Made by a program: the position numbers and the translations under genes. This document shows, piece after piece, positions 24,543 through 32,290 of a stretch of 64,000 bases of DNA. The notes under the pieces are model-generated. The model saw nothing but the letters and a program-made list of their open reading frames with translations, did not search any database and was not told where the DNA came from. Each line of letters starts with the position of its first letter. Position 1 is the stretch's first letter. Origin of the DNA: a virus; the IMG/VR virus record IMGVR_UViG_3300025108_000015, positions 62,001 through 126,000 of that record; one strand, written 5' to 3'.

Positions 24543-25242
24543 AAAATATAACTTAAAGTATGAGTATTTAAAACTTGAAGAAGAGGATACCATTGAGTCT
24601 TTCGATGAGTATGTATCAGATTTTGAATTTTATTTCGAAAAATACTACAAAAAACCTAAAAAAGGTACACCTACTGCTAAAGAACGACATATTTGGGTAA
24701 ATGAAGAAACTGGAGAGGTTCGACACGAAGCCCCAAGTATGTCGTTCGAAGATATGGCAGAGGATAATAAACGAGTAGAACGAGAGAAATCTGAAAAAAA
24801 GAAGAAACGACTCGCTGAGATTAAAAATAGACCTGATAGGATTAAGAAGTTATATAAAAAAGTAGCAATAGCTACACATCCTGATAAGGGTGGTACTGAA
24901 TCCGAGTTTCAAAGAGTGTCCAACGCATTTAATGAGTTAGATTTAGCTACTTTACTTAATTTTGCTGGTAAATATGATGTAGAATATGATTTTGATGATG
25001 ATGACGAAGATATTCTTTTGAAGAATCTAAAAAAGCTAGAAGAAAGTATATCACATAAAAAATCAACATTAGCATGGTATTGGGGTACGGGCACACGTGA
25101 TGATAGGTTGGACGTATTACGTACCATAAAAAAGCAAACTGGTTGGGATGTTGAAGAATCGGATTTACCACCAGACCTTAAACCAAAAAAAGATGAACAA
25201 ATCTTATTAGAAGATAAGAAAAGTTTGGATAATAAAAAATAA
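24526..25242 (+). CDS. J-domain (DnaJ-like) protein
   Basis: 238 aa with a GTG start, overlapping groEL by 17 nt. The J domain is internal: RIKKLYKKVAIATHPDKGG with HPD at 118-120, then FQRVSNAFNELD. The first 100 residues are acidic then lysine-rich. The C terminus is acidic with a WYWGTGTRDD element. It would stimulate host DnaK; the adjacency to groEL suggests joint control of folding. No Gly/Phe or zinc region, so it is a class III J protein. Confidence 0.83.
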   Translation: MNRKLKKYNLKYEYLKLEEEDTIESFDEYVSDFEFYFEKYYKKPKKGTPTAKERHIWVNEETGEVRHEAPSMSFEDMAEDNKRVEREKSEKKKKRLAEIKNRPDRIKKLYKKVAIATHPDKGGTESEFQRVSNAFNELDLATLLNFAGKYDVEYDFDDDDEDILLKNLKKLEESISHKKSTLAWYWGTGTRDDRLDVLRTIKKQTGWDVEESDLPPDLKPKKDEQILLEDKKSLDNKK

Positions 25243-25255
25243 TGTTGTATATTAG
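25225..25255 (+). promoter_or_regulatory. Host-type promoter, leaderless
   Basis: TTG 25225-25227, 20-nt spacer, TATATTAG 25248-25255. ATG 25259 follows after three bases. Confidence 0.6.
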
Positions 25256-25258
25256 ACT

Positions 25259-25339
25259 ATGAATACCAATCAAATATTCCTCTATTGGGATGAAGACATC
25301 ACAACGGAGCAAACAAGTTCAACTAAAAACGAAGAATAA
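25259..25339 (+). CDS. 26-aa peptide from leaderless transcript
   Basis: MNTNQIFLYWDEDITTEQTS opens a short acidic peptide ending directly at the next ATG (TAAATG). Its start sits at the predicted transcription start. It could be a leader peptide for the downstream gene rather than a functional protein. Confidence 0.35.
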   Translation: MNTNQIFLYWDEDITTEQTSSTKNEE

Positions 25340-25537
25340 ATGGCAAAATTAAGAAAATTGGTCACCTATACTGATTATAGATGGGAAGAGACTGAGGAAT
25401 TAACTCCTGAACAAGTAGAAAAATGGAAGTCAGAAGACGAAGACCTACAAGATGAAGTTCTTGATGAGGTAGAGTTTGAATTATCTCATGACAAGGCCTT
25501 GGAAGATTCAGAATGGCCTGAACTAATAGAAGACTAA
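25340..25537 (+). CDS. Small acidic protein
   Basis: 65 aa, about a third acidic residues (EDEDLQDEVLDEVEFELSHD). The strongly negative character resembles phage DNA mimics or binding modulators, but there is no direct evidence for that. Confidence 0.5.
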   Translation: MAKLRKLVTYTDYRWEETEELTPEQVEKWKSEDEDLQDEVLDEVEFELSHDKALEDSEWPELIED

Positions 25538-25538
25538 G

Positions 25539-26102
25539 ATGGCAAATCACGTTCAAACTTGGATTCAAGTTCATAAAGGAAATGACCAAGTATTTAAAAA
25601 ACTCAAAGAAATGTTCACTCTACCAGAAGGTAAGTGGAATTATAGTGAAGAGATAAACTTTCACGACTTACTATGGCCTGGCCATGAGGATGAAGATTAC
25701 GATAGGGGTATATTCACCGAAAGAATGGGTGCTAAATGGTGTTACATTGAAGATGTGAGTTGTTTAGAAGATGACGAGTTTGAAATGTCTACAACTTCAG
25801 CTTGGAATTGGTCATCAGGAGCATTTGAACGTTTATTTGATATTCTTAAAGAAATTGATGAAGACGTTGTACTTACTGCTACCTATGAAGACGAAGGATA
25901 TAACTTTGTTGGTGGTGCTGCAATATCTAAATTAGAAGGTCTATACGATTACCAAGACACTACACTTGAATATCCCGAAACCGATGAGGATGATGAACTT
26001 GATAAGTTTTACGACCAAGTGTCGGAGGCAATGGTATCATGTCGTGACGAAGCACTTGCAGATGCAACTTACATATATACTGAAGAAAACGAAGATGAAT
26101 AA
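25539..26102 (+). CDS. Api92/DUF1281-like acidic protein
   Basis: 187 aa. The opening MANHVQTWIQVHKGNDQVFK, KEMFTLPEGKWNY and the later FSTTSAWN-type aromatic segment fit the Api92/DUF1281-like ferredoxin-fold proteins common on phages and plasmids. Very acidic C terminus (EYPETDEDDELDKFYD). Function of the family is unknown. Assignment is from pattern recall. Confidence 0.5.
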   Translation: MANHVQTWIQVHKGNDQVFKKLKEMFTLPEGKWNYSEEINFHDLLWPGHEDEDYDRGIFTERMGAKWCYIEDVSCLEDDEFEMSTTSAWNWSSGAFERLFDILKEIDEDVVLTATYEDEGYNFVGGAAISKLEGLYDYQDTTLEYPETDEDDELDKFYDQVSEAMVSCRDEALADATYIYTEENEDE

Positions 26103-26115
26103 AAAATGGAATCCT

Positions 26116-26709
26116 ATGAAAACATCATTGACACGATTATCGTTACTATTATTACTATTGCTTGGTTCGGTTACCTCACATGGGCAGACTGGAAAAACAA
26201 TAAAAAGTGACATATATACAGTAGTATATTCTGAAGATTATCAACAACCACTTAAATTGACGTATGTAGTACAATGTCCATCAGGTGGTGTTAGTAGAGG
26301 TGGGTTAGATTTCTATACCAACGATTCGGTAAATACTTCAGATGCCGATGACTATCGTAATAATGAGTGGGATAGAGGTCATTTAGCACCCGCAGCCGCA
26401 TTCAATTGTGATAGAGAAACATTAAAGAAAACATTCTCATATCTAAATTGTGCATTACAACATGAAGGACTCAATCGTGGTCCATGGAAAGAGTTGGAAC
26501 GTTTCGAACGTAACCTTGCTAAATTCTTTGAAGTAATGGTTAGTATTGAGGTAGACTTTGGAGAGACTCCATATAGAGTACCAGCCGGCGCTGCTATACC
26601 TATTGGGTTTACAAAAACCATATCATTTGATAACAAAATATATCAATTTTACTTTCCTAATACGGATGTAGCAGGGCAGGATTGGTTTAATTTTATTGTG
26701 GCGAAATGA
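26116..26709 (+). CDS. Secreted DNA/RNA non-specific endonuclease
   Basis: 197 aa from ATG 26116, chosen because it begins a good signal peptide (KTSLTRLSLLLLLLLGSVTS); ATG 26095 would add seven residues. The catalytic DRGH is at 85-88 in EWDRGHLAPAAAF, with the downstream YLNCALQHEGLNRGPWKELE helix holding the metal-binding asparagine. This is the ServN/NucA-type beta-beta-alpha-metal nuclease. Exported, it could digest periplasmic or extracellular nucleic acid, either recycling nucleotides or blocking competing DNA. Confidence 0.88.
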   Translation: MKTSLTRLSLLLLLLLGSVTSHGQTGKTIKSDIYTVVYSEDYQQPLKLTYVVQCPSGGVSRGGLDFYTNDSVNTSDADDYRNNEWDRGHLAPAAAFNCDRETLKKTFSYLNCALQHEGLNRGPWKELERFERNLAKFFEVMVSIEVDFGETPYRVPAGAAIPIGFTKTISFDNKIYQFYFPNTDVAGQDWFNFIVAK

Positions 26710-26740
26710 GAATAATAACTTTGGGATATAAATTATAGAG

Positions 26741-27028
26741 ATGGGTAGTTTAAAATCAAAATACAAACGAGATAAGTCGGAGCTAATAGAAACGTTATTA
26801 GATAATGGGCGAACTACTGCTGTATTGGAGATAAATGTTCTTACGACATCTAAAATCAAAGAACATTTAATCTACGAATGTATTTACTTACATAATAGTA
26901 AATTAAAGACTACTCAGATTATTGCTAAGGATATTACCGATGCAATGAGTAGATTAGACCCTTTTATAAAATCAGGCGCATCGAGCTCAGTAATTAATTA
27001 TGTTTTGAATAACGAGAACATAATATGA
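26741..27028 (+). CDS. Hypothetical helical protein
   Basis: 95 aa, basic N terminus (MGSLKSKYKRDKSELIETLL) then polar helices. It overlaps the next gene as ATGA. No domain recognised. Confidence 0.5.
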   Translation: MGSLKSKYKRDKSELIETLLDNGRTTAVLEINVLTTSKIKEHLIYECIYLHNSKLKTTQIIAKDITDAMSRLDPFIKSGASSSVINYVLNNENII

Positions 27029-27216
27029 AAGATAAGATAGTATTTCTTTTATCAGTAGGTGTAATCCTTTTACTTGGAATGTTAATAATAGGGGATTTTA
27101 TTATCTCTCTAAAAGAAAACAGGCCAGTAGATGAATCAATTATACATTTGATACAAGTATCAATCACAGGTGTAATAGGAATATTAGGAACTTACTTTGG
27201 AATGAAAAACAAATAA
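27025..27216 (+). CDS. Two-pass membrane protein
   Basis: 63 aa with helices IVFLLSVGVILLLGMLIIGDF and LIQVSITGVIGILGTYFG separated by a charged loop. Holin-sized; a second holin or antiholin candidate beside 11333. Topology is the only evidence. Confidence 0.55.
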   Translation: MKDKIVFLLSVGVILLLGMLIIGDFIISLKENRPVDESIIHLIQVSITGVIGILGTYFGMKNK

Positions 27217-27219
27217 ATT

Positions 27220-27456
27220 ATGGCAAATCCAATAGGTTGTATTGAAGCAATTAATAATGTAAGAACATCTGTTCAAGGGAATGACCCAAGGGGATGGATG
27301 AAAGCATGTGCAATAGAAACTTTACTAAAAGGTAAAAGTGGTAAACATTTTAAAAATTGTTTGATTCATAAAATGGAATCTACTGCTCAGCACATCGAAG
27401 ACCCCGTGGGGTATGCAGACGAGTTATATAATGAAATTAAGGGTAAGTGTAGTTAA
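27220..27456 (+). CDS. Hypothetical Cys-containing protein
   Basis: 78 aa, starting MANPIGCIEAINNVRTSVQG, with four cysteines spread along mostly helical sequence (GWMKACAIETLLKG, FKNCLIHKM). No family recognised. Confidence 0.5.
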   Translation: MANPIGCIEAINNVRTSVQGNDPRGWMKACAIETLLKGKSGKHFKNCLIHKMESTAQHIEDPVGYADELYNEIKGKCS

Positions 27457-27459
27457 AAC

Positions 27460-28032
27460 ATGAAAAACTTAATAGTAATAGCACATCCTGATAAGAAATC
27501 ATTTTGTTATAATGGTATCTACAAAACTATTTTACAAACATTGGATGTAGATGGTGAAGAAATTAGAGTAGCAGATTTATACGCTGATAACTTCGAGAGA
27601 CCACGAACTGATATAATTAATCGTTATAAAGAAGATGTTACGTGGTCTGATAGAATCTATTTTGTATCGCCAGTATGGTGGTTTAGATTGACTCCGAGGT
27701 TGGAAGTATTCTTTGATGAAGTATTTTCTCCAGGATTCGCATACAAGTTTGTACCTATCATTGGTAAGTACGCATACCCTAAACCATTCTTAAAAGATAA
27801 GATAGTTAGAACTTACATCACCCACGGAGCACCAGCACTTCCAGTACTTACACTTTACTTGAACTCAGTTAAACTTCGGTTAGTTATGGGTGTATACACA
27901 TTTGTATTTGGATGGTCACCATCAAGGTGGTTAAAAACAAAACAATTTTGGTCAGTACCATTCGTTTCAGATAAAAAACGTAAGTCCTACTTACAACGTG
28001 TTATTAAAGATATTCGGAAGGATTTAAAATAA
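27460..28032 (+). CDS. Flavodoxin-fold NAD(P)H quinone reductase-like protein
   Basis: 190 aa. IVIAHPDKKSFCYNGIYKTI is the FMN/FAD phosphate-binding start typical of NQO1/KefF-family proteins, and VSPVWWFRLTPRLEVFFDEV matches the conserved P-x-WW-x-x-P element. THGAPA corresponds to the TxG loop. It may reduce quinones or nitro compounds using NAD(P)H, protecting the infected cell from oxidative stress. Unusual phage cargo. Confidence 0.82.
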   Translation: MKNLIVIAHPDKKSFCYNGIYKTILQTLDVDGEEIRVADLYADNFERPRTDIINRYKEDVTWSDRIYFVSPVWWFRLTPRLEVFFDEVFSPGFAYKFVPIIGKYAYPKPFLKDKIVRTYITHGAPALPVLTLYLNSVKLRLVMGVYTFVFGWSPSRWLKTKQFWSVPFVSDKKRKSYLQRVIKDIRKDLK

Positions 28033-28266
28033 TTGGAATCAGAAGATATTGATAGAATAATTGAAATGGCTTGGGAAGATAGAACTCCCTTTGAAGCCAT
28101 AGAATTTCAGTTTGGTATCAAAGAGAATGAGGTTCGTAAGATAATGAGAACTCATATGAAAGAGTCATCATTTAAGATGTGGAGAAAGAGGGTCAAAGGT
28201 CGTAAAACCAAACACGAGAAGACCACAACATCAATTAGATTTAAAAGCAGTAACCAAAAGTTATGA
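28033..28266 (+). CDS. TIGR03643/DUF2805-like protein
   Basis: 77 aa with a TTG start abutting the reductase stop. IEMAWEDRTPFEAIEFQFG and MKESSFKMWRKRVKGRKTK closely fit the TIGR03643 (DUF2805) family of small bacterial proteins with a helix-turn-helix-like core. Function of the family is not established. It overlaps the next gene as ATGA, and probably came from a host chromosome. Confidence 0.8.
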   Translation: MESEDIDRIIEMAWEDRTPFEAIEFQFGIKENEVRKIMRTHMKESSFKMWRKRVKGRKTKHEKTTTSIRFKSSNQKL

Positions 28267-29177
28267 AAAACATAATAGTTTTAATTACATTAGTAGTAAG
28301 TATAAATGCTAACGCATCTCACTTTATGGGGGGTATCATCCAAGTTGCTCAAAAGAGTCAAGACTCCGTTTCCATTGGGATGTATATTGTAGGTGACCAA
28401 TTCCCAATACTTCCACAATATGTAACTTTAGAAATATGGGAGATGGATTCCCAAGGGTCGTATGACTTGGGTGGGTATATTACACTTACTAAATTCAACA
28501 ATGGTACACATCAAGGATTTAACACCGCAAACTACGGAAGTGATTATATTAATTTAGATTCGAACAAATATAGATTTATATATACCAATTGCTGTTGGTC
28601 AGTCTTAAATAACTCAACTAACTCTACTAATTCAGAGTTTGTCATATCAACGGACTATTGGCACGTTCCAAACAATACCACACCATATATGGAAAATCCA
28701 ATGTGGATTAATGTTCAGAGTAATAGTGTGAATGTTATGAAGCCGGTGTGGGGAATCTTTAATTGTTATTTTGGACATGATGACAATGATTCAGTCAACT
28801 TATATATGACCGAACTCTATTCATCCTATTCAAATGGAGTATTCGTACCTCAAACACAGACATCAACTAATATATCAGCTAATAATGATTCAATTACATT
28901 TGTAGGTACAACTTTAGGAAGAGTGGGTTATGGATTTCAGATTGATAAATATCGTAGTGGATACCTACTCACCAGCCAACGAATTCAATGGACATTTGTA
29001 GTGACACAAACCACACTTGATATTGAAGAAAATATCGGATATCGAGATATGGAATATAAAGTCTACGATTGGAGTGGTCGCTATATGGGAAGTGATATAA
29101 AAACACTAAATGGTGGATTATACGTAGTTAGATATAGTAATGGTAAAATGGAGAAGATAAATGTATTACTTCGATAG
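28263..29177 (+). CDS. Secreted surface protein with T9SS-like C terminus
   Basis: 304 aa. Signal peptide KNIIVLITLVVSINANA is followed by SHFMGGIIQVAQ, like the HxMGGEI opening of Bacteroidota surface proteins. The body is Asn/Ser/Thr-rich beta sequence. The end (YKVYDWSGRYMG, LNGGLYVVRYSNGKMEKI) resembles the last two strands of a type IX sorting domain, though the usual VxPNP is absent. A second exported, surface-directed phage protein is therefore likely. Confidence 0.65.
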   Translation: MKNIIVLITLVVSINANASHFMGGIIQVAQKSQDSVSIGMYIVGDQFPILPQYVTLEIWEMDSQGSYDLGGYITLTKFNNGTHQGFNTANYGSDYINLDSNKYRFIYTNCCWSVLNNSTNSTNSEFVISTDYWHVPNNTTPYMENPMWINVQSNSVNVMKPVWGIFNCYFGHDDNDSVNLYMTELYSSYSNGVFVPQTQTSTNISANNDSITFVGTTLGRVGYGFQIDKYRSGYLLTSQRIQWTFVVTQTTLDIEENIGYRDMEYKVYDWSGRYMGSDIKTLNGGLYVVRYSNGKMEKINVLLR

Positions 29178-29343
29178 TGAACAAACAAATGCCCGTTCTA
29201 TGATGGGAAAGTATTTTATGGCATCTCTATTATGGAATACCGAGCCAGAGAAAATGATGTCTATATTAAAAGTAATGGGTAGTACATATACCGAATATGG
29301 ATTACCAATTGACTACGATTCATTGGGGATAGAGAGATGTTAA
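29161..29343 (+). CDS. Small hypothetical protein
   Basis: 60 aa overlapping both neighbours (17 nt and 7 nt). MYYFDSEQTNARSMMGKYFM then a helical EPEKMMSILKVMG. Nothing recognised. Confidence 0.45.
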   Translation: MYYFDSEQTNARSMMGKYFMASLLWNTEPEKMMSILKVMGSTYTEYGLPIDYDSLGIERC

Positions 29344-29738
29344 AAGTAGTAGCTGGATTTTTATTTGATTATGATACATTCCTTATAGGACAACGTAAGT
29401 CAGATAACAACTCATATCCAGACTATTGGGAATTGCCAGGTGGGAAGGTTGATGATTCTGATTTAAATACGGACGAGTCAATCAAACGAGAGTGGAGAGA
29501 AGAATTAGATATAGAGGTCTTTATATGGCACGAACTACCTACTCAGATAATCAACGATATAGAGGTTATTCCTTATATGTTGAAGTATGAAAGTGGGAAG
29601 CCAACACTAAATGAACACAAATCAGTAAAATTCGTGAAATTTAATGAAATAAAACACTATAAATTGACTCCAATAAGTAAAGAAATACTACATATAATAA
29701 AGAGGTCATACAACATATTTTTAAAACCACAGGAGTAA
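29337..29738 (+). CDS. Nudix hydrolase
   Basis: 133 aa. The Nudix box is recognisable as GGKVDDSD...SIKREWREELDI, with the catalytic REWREEL helix intact; one extra residue and an Asp replace the first Glu. WELPGGKV precedes it as in MutT. It hydrolyses a nucleoside diphosphate linked to another moiety, for example damaged dNTPs or NDP-sugars. Confidence 0.85.
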   Translation: MLKVVAGFLFDYDTFLIGQRKSDNNSYPDYWELPGGKVDDSDLNTDESIKREWREELDIEVFIWHELPTQIINDIEVIPYMLKYESGKPTLNEHKSVKFVKFNEIKHYKLTPISKEILHIIKRSYNIFLKPQE

Positions 29739-29745
29739 CACCATT

Positions 29746-29949
29746 ATGAAACCCATCTACGAACTTATCTCTCAGTTCACAAAGAAGACATTCGGTAACA
29801 AGAACAACACCCCAATCAATCACATCGCAGAATTCCAAGAAGATATACCAACGGTTTGGTCACGTCAATTAGAGTATTCGGAGAAGCCACATATATCATT
29901 CGATATTACACAAGAAGATATATATAACGACATCCAAAGTAACCAATGA
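29746..29949 (+). CDS. Small hypothetical protein
   Basis: 67 aa with a basic N-terminal helix (YELISQFTKKTFGNKNN) and acidic C terminus (FDITQEDIYNDIQSN). Overlaps the next start by 4 nt. Unknown. Confidence 0.5.
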   Translation: MKPIYELISQFTKKTFGNKNNTPINHIAEFQEDIPTVWSRQLEYSEKPHISFDITQEDIYNDIQSNQ

Positions 29950-30122
29950 AAAGCCAGACCGACCCACATCGAGATGGACACGAACGATTTCGTGTGACTA
30001 AGAAAAATTTGGAAGATAAACTTCCAAATCCCTCTATATTAAATGAATTACAGGACTTCAACACAACCCTTGGCGATGGGTTAGATGACTTGGACGAATG
30101 GTATCCAGATAACGTATTATAA
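29946..30122 (+). CDS. Small charged protein
   Basis: 58 aa. Basic HRDGHERFRVTKKNLEDKL then acidic LGDGLDDLDEWYPDNV. Starts on the upstream stop (ATGA). Unknown. Confidence 0.45.
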   Translation: MKSQTDPHRDGHERFRVTKKNLEDKLPNPSILNELQDFNTTLGDGLDDLDEWYPDNVL

Positions 30123-30133
30123 TAAGGTAAATT

Positions 30134-30202
30134 ATGTTTGCGATAATAGTATTAGGTTTGTTGATAATATACACATATAAAATAACACATGATAATGAAT
30201 GA
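30134..30202 (+). CDS. 22-aa membrane peptide
   Basis: MFAIIVLGLLIIYTYKITHD forms one hydrophobic helix with a short polar end. Its stop overlaps the next ATG (ATGA), and the start is in an AAATTATG context like neighbouring genes. Confidence 0.4.
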   Translation: MFAIIVLGLLIIYTYKITHDNE

Positions 30203-30483
30203 TGAGTAAAGAAATGCCAAGAGAAAGAACAAAGGTATGGGTAAACGTCATACACACGAATAAGACAATCCAATTCTTTTTGAATAATAGTCCTCTACGT
30301 GGGGATGGTTCGTTTATGTCATTGGAGTATTTTAGCGTATATAAGGAATTGCAAGATTTGAGTGGATATAGATACTTAAATTCAAAGTATGACCTTCTTG
30401 ACAAGATTCCCCCATCTCCAAGTTTTGATGACTTACCATCAAGTCCAACGGAAGAGTATCATGATGATGACTTCGAGTATTAA
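30199..30483 (+). CDS. Hypothetical early protein
   Basis: 94 aa. The basic KEMPRERTKVWVNVIHTNKT opening and Pro/Ser/Asp-rich C terminus (PPSPSFDDLPSSPTEEYHDD) suggest a small domain with a disordered tail. ATG 30202 is an alternative start. Unknown. Confidence 0.5.
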   Translation: MMSKEMPRERTKVWVNVIHTNKTIQFFLNNSPLRGDGSFMSLEYFSVYKELQDLSGYRYLNSKYDLLDKIPPSPSFDDLPSSPTEEYHDDDFEY

Positions 30484-30694
30484 AAAAAGTGATATAAAAC
30501 TAAATCAGCTAAATCTTATGGATATACAAATAGATGAACGTAATAATAGAATCAGAGTTATTAAAGATAACCATGTATATAGTATAGACAAAGAACATCC
30601 TCATTATGATGTTATAGTAGATAACCTTTTAAATATAGGGAACTCTATAACCACATATAAGGATAAGGTTAAAAGATTCTCTCCACATGGTTAA
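30461..30694 (+). CDS. Hypothetical protein
   Basis: 77 aa from the ATGATGATG run at 30461-30469; any of the three could be used. GGAAGAG lies just upstream. LNLMDIQIDERNNRIRVIKD looks like paired strands. Overlaps both neighbours. Unknown. Confidence 0.5.
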   Translation: MMMTSSIKKSDIKLNQLNLMDIQIDERNNRIRVIKDNHVYSIDKEHPHYDVIVDNLLNIGNSITTYKDKVKRFSPHG

Positions 30695-30911
30695 CAAGAA
30701 GAATATAATAGACTTACATGGAGTAAGGCATGGAGACGTAGAAGAAGTCTTAGAGAATAACCTATTAGGGTATCATGATACGGAAGGCTGGGAGATAATA
30801 ACAGGCAATTCAACCTATATGATAGAGATAGTAGAGGAGTTTCTAAGGTTAAACCTATTTAAGTTCTATCGAACCTCTGATAACTATGGTAGAATTATAT
30901 TAGCTCACTAA
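30687..30911 (+). CDS. Smr-domain protein
   Basis: 74 aa, essentially a lone Smr domain: IIDLHGVRHGDVEEVLENNL carries the DLHG motif (9-12) and EIITGNSTYMIEIVEEFL corresponds to the TGxG strand-helix. Smr domains nick DNA or cleave RNA. It is the last gene before the terminator and the candidate origin, so a role in replication or RNA processing is plausible. Confidence 0.75.
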   Translation: MVNKKNIIDLHGVRHGDVEEVLENNLLGYHDTEGWEIITGNSTYMIEIVEEFLRLNLFKFYRTSDNYGRIILAH

Positions 30912-30992
30912 GCTAATCGTAGGGTTATCGTACCCTATCAGAGGACATCAGAGCTGGGAAGTGCTAGTGTAATTTCCACCAAATATTCAGAG

Positions 30993-31013
30993 ACCCCTTT
31001 ATAGGGGTTTTTT
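30993..31013 (+). terminator. Intrinsic terminator after the Smr gene
   Basis: ACCCC-TTTATA-GGGGT stem-loop followed directly by TTTTT. It closes the long transcription unit and marks the left edge of the gene-free region. Confidence 0.8.
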
Positions 31014-31408
31014 ATGCCTATAAGGGTAATGATTACTCTTGTGGTCCGTACAAGGGTAAAATAACTACACATTTACCCCCACTTTCCCCCACTTTACCAC
31101 ATTTTCTATCAGTCACTTAACAAAATGTGTAGTTTTTAAACAATGTGTTAGATTTATAACAAAATGTAAGGATAGTAACACATACCCCTCTCAGCCCTCA
31201 ATCATTCATTTTTACCACAATTAACACAAACACACTTTCAGAAAAGGATACTATTACTTAACTACCACAAATTAGACTGGTATTATGTGTCTTTCGCGCG
31301 AGCAAGCAAAATTTCTGACAGGAAAGTTATTAACAGCCCTTTGTGGATAACTTTTTAGGGGTAAAATGTGGGTAGTCCGAGCCACCAAGCCTGAATATTG
31401 ACCATATA

Positions 31409-31422
31409 TTAACATTTGTTAA
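31409..31422. repeat. Perfect palindrome TTAACATTTGTTAA
   Basis: A TTAACA/TGTTAA inverted repeat. The same 14-mer occurs in the opposite orientation at 31585-31598. Confidence 0.7.
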
Positions 31423-31466
31423 TAGACTTACAATGGTTAGCCGCGACTTACAAATGAAACAAAGTG

Positions 31467-31478
31467 TTACAATTGTAA
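31467..31478. repeat. Perfect palindrome TTACAATTGTAA
   Basis: A 12-bp self-complementary sequence overlapping an iteron-like AACAAAGTGTTA at 31458-31469. Confidence 0.6.
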
Positions 31479-31584
31479 CTATTAAAGTTATTAACAATGG
31501 GATGTGGATAACTTAATGGCTAAATATTTGGCAATGTGGGTTATTTTTCGTATCTTAGTGGGGGGGTATATATAAAAAAAATAG

Positions 31585-31598
31585 TTAACAAATGTTAA
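31585..31598. repeat. Perfect palindrome TTAACAAATGTTAA
   Basis: Reverse complement of the palindrome at 31409-31422; together they bracket one DnaA-box match. Confidence 0.7.
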
Positions 31599-31667
31599 TT
31601 CCTCTCAACCCTAGTGTTTACAGGGGTTAACGAATGATTTAGAATCGTTCTATATAAGGTGAATGGC

Positions 31668-31698
31668 TTGGATATTAAAGAATATTGTTGTATCTTAG
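31668..31698 (+). promoter_or_regulatory. Host-type promoter, leaderless
   Basis: TTG 31668-31670, 20-nt spacer, TATCTTAG 31691-31698; ATG 31703 follows after four bases. Confidence 0.6.
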
Positions 31699-31702
31699 TA
31701 GT

Positions 31703-31885
31703 ATGTTAAAAGATATAAAGGTTAAATACAATTCAAGATTAAAGAGTGTTTCATTTACTAAGGAGTCATCTATCACTGATGAGGAGTTAGAGACGTGTAT
31801 GGGGTATCTTTATTGGAGGTTTCGTAAAGAAGCTAATGATAGTGAGTTCTCTGATGATGGTAAAAAGCTAATATTAAAGATGTAA
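31703..31885 (+). CDS. Small hypothetical protein
   Basis: 60 aa from ATG 31703; an in-frame ATG at 31685 lies within the promoter. Basic start (MLKDIKVKYNSRLKSVSF) then acidic ITDEELETCMGYLYWRFR. First gene after the gene-free region. Confidence 0.55.
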   Translation: MLKDIKVKYNSRLKSVSFTKESSITDEELETCMGYLYWRFRKEANDSEFSDDGKKLILKM

Positions 31886-31896
31886 TTGTTAATAAC

Positions 31897-31952
31897 TTAA
31901 CGATTTCTTAACATATACAATTTGGCAATCCCAAACTTTATCACTATATTAG
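31897..31952 (+). promoter_or_regulatory. Early promoter with upstream block
   Basis: Diverged block TTAACGATTTCTTAACATAT, TTG 31922-31924, 20-nt spacer, TATATTAG 31945-31952, leader TAGTGTAAGAGTGAGAGAGT. Confidence 0.7.
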
Positions 31953-31985
31953 TAGTGTAAGAGTGAGAGAGTTAAAAGATATAAG

Positions 31986-32147
31986 ATGATATTACGAGGA
32001 TTAATGATGTGTCAGATAGTTGATGGGAGTGGAATCCCAGTTAATAATGTAATCTATGAGGATTACGAAAAGGCTAAAGAGCATTGTAATAACTTGATGG
32101 AGAACTACACCGAGTACTACGGAGTAAGAATACTAACCATTAAGTAA
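31986..32147 (+). CDS. Small early protein
   Basis: 53 aa, MILRGLMMCQIVDGSGIPVN then NVIYEDYEKAKEHCNNLMEN. ATG 32004 or 32007 are alternative starts. It follows an early promoter; unknown function. Confidence 0.5.
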   Translation: MILRGLMMCQIVDGSGIPVNNVIYEDYEKAKEHCNNLMENYTEYYGVRILTIK

Positions 32148-32152
32148 GGTAT

Positions 32153-32248
32153 ATGGATGTACAAGAGCAAGTTTATTGGTGTGACCTATGTGAGTGTTAC
32201 TCAACCATATCAGAAGATAACCCGTGGGGTACTTGTTTGTGTTCGTGA
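32153..32248 (+). CDS. 31-aa zinc-knuckle-like peptide
   Basis: WCDLCECYSTISEDNPWGTC and a final LCS contain five cysteines in CxxCxC...CxC arrangement, compatible with binding one zinc ion. Short but the cysteine pattern and close packing support coding. Confidence 0.45.
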   Translation: MDVQEQVYWCDLCECYSTISEDNPWGTCLCS

Positions 32249-32290
32249 AATAAAAGTGAAGTAAAATAATAATAGCTAAATATATAGTAT

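Larger units (their letters stand above)
31014..31690. other. Gene-free region, candidate replication origin
   Basis: No convincing ORF. It holds two perfect DnaA-box matches on the minus strand (TGTGGATAA at 31342 and 31503), three similar units AACAAAATGTGT/AACAATGTGTTA/AACAAAATGTAA at 31119, 31139 and 31158 (about 20-bp spacing) with a fourth at 31458, tandem CCCCCACTTT at 31076 and 31086, and palindromes at 31409, 31467 and 31585. Base composition is locally very A+T-rich near 31560-31600. Such clustering fits an origin or initiator-binding region, but nothing proves replication starts here. Confidence 0.45.

Noticed and set aside
26095-26115. Upstream start for the secreted nuclease
   Set aside because: Adds charged residues before the signal peptide and overlaps the previous gene; kept only as an alternative.
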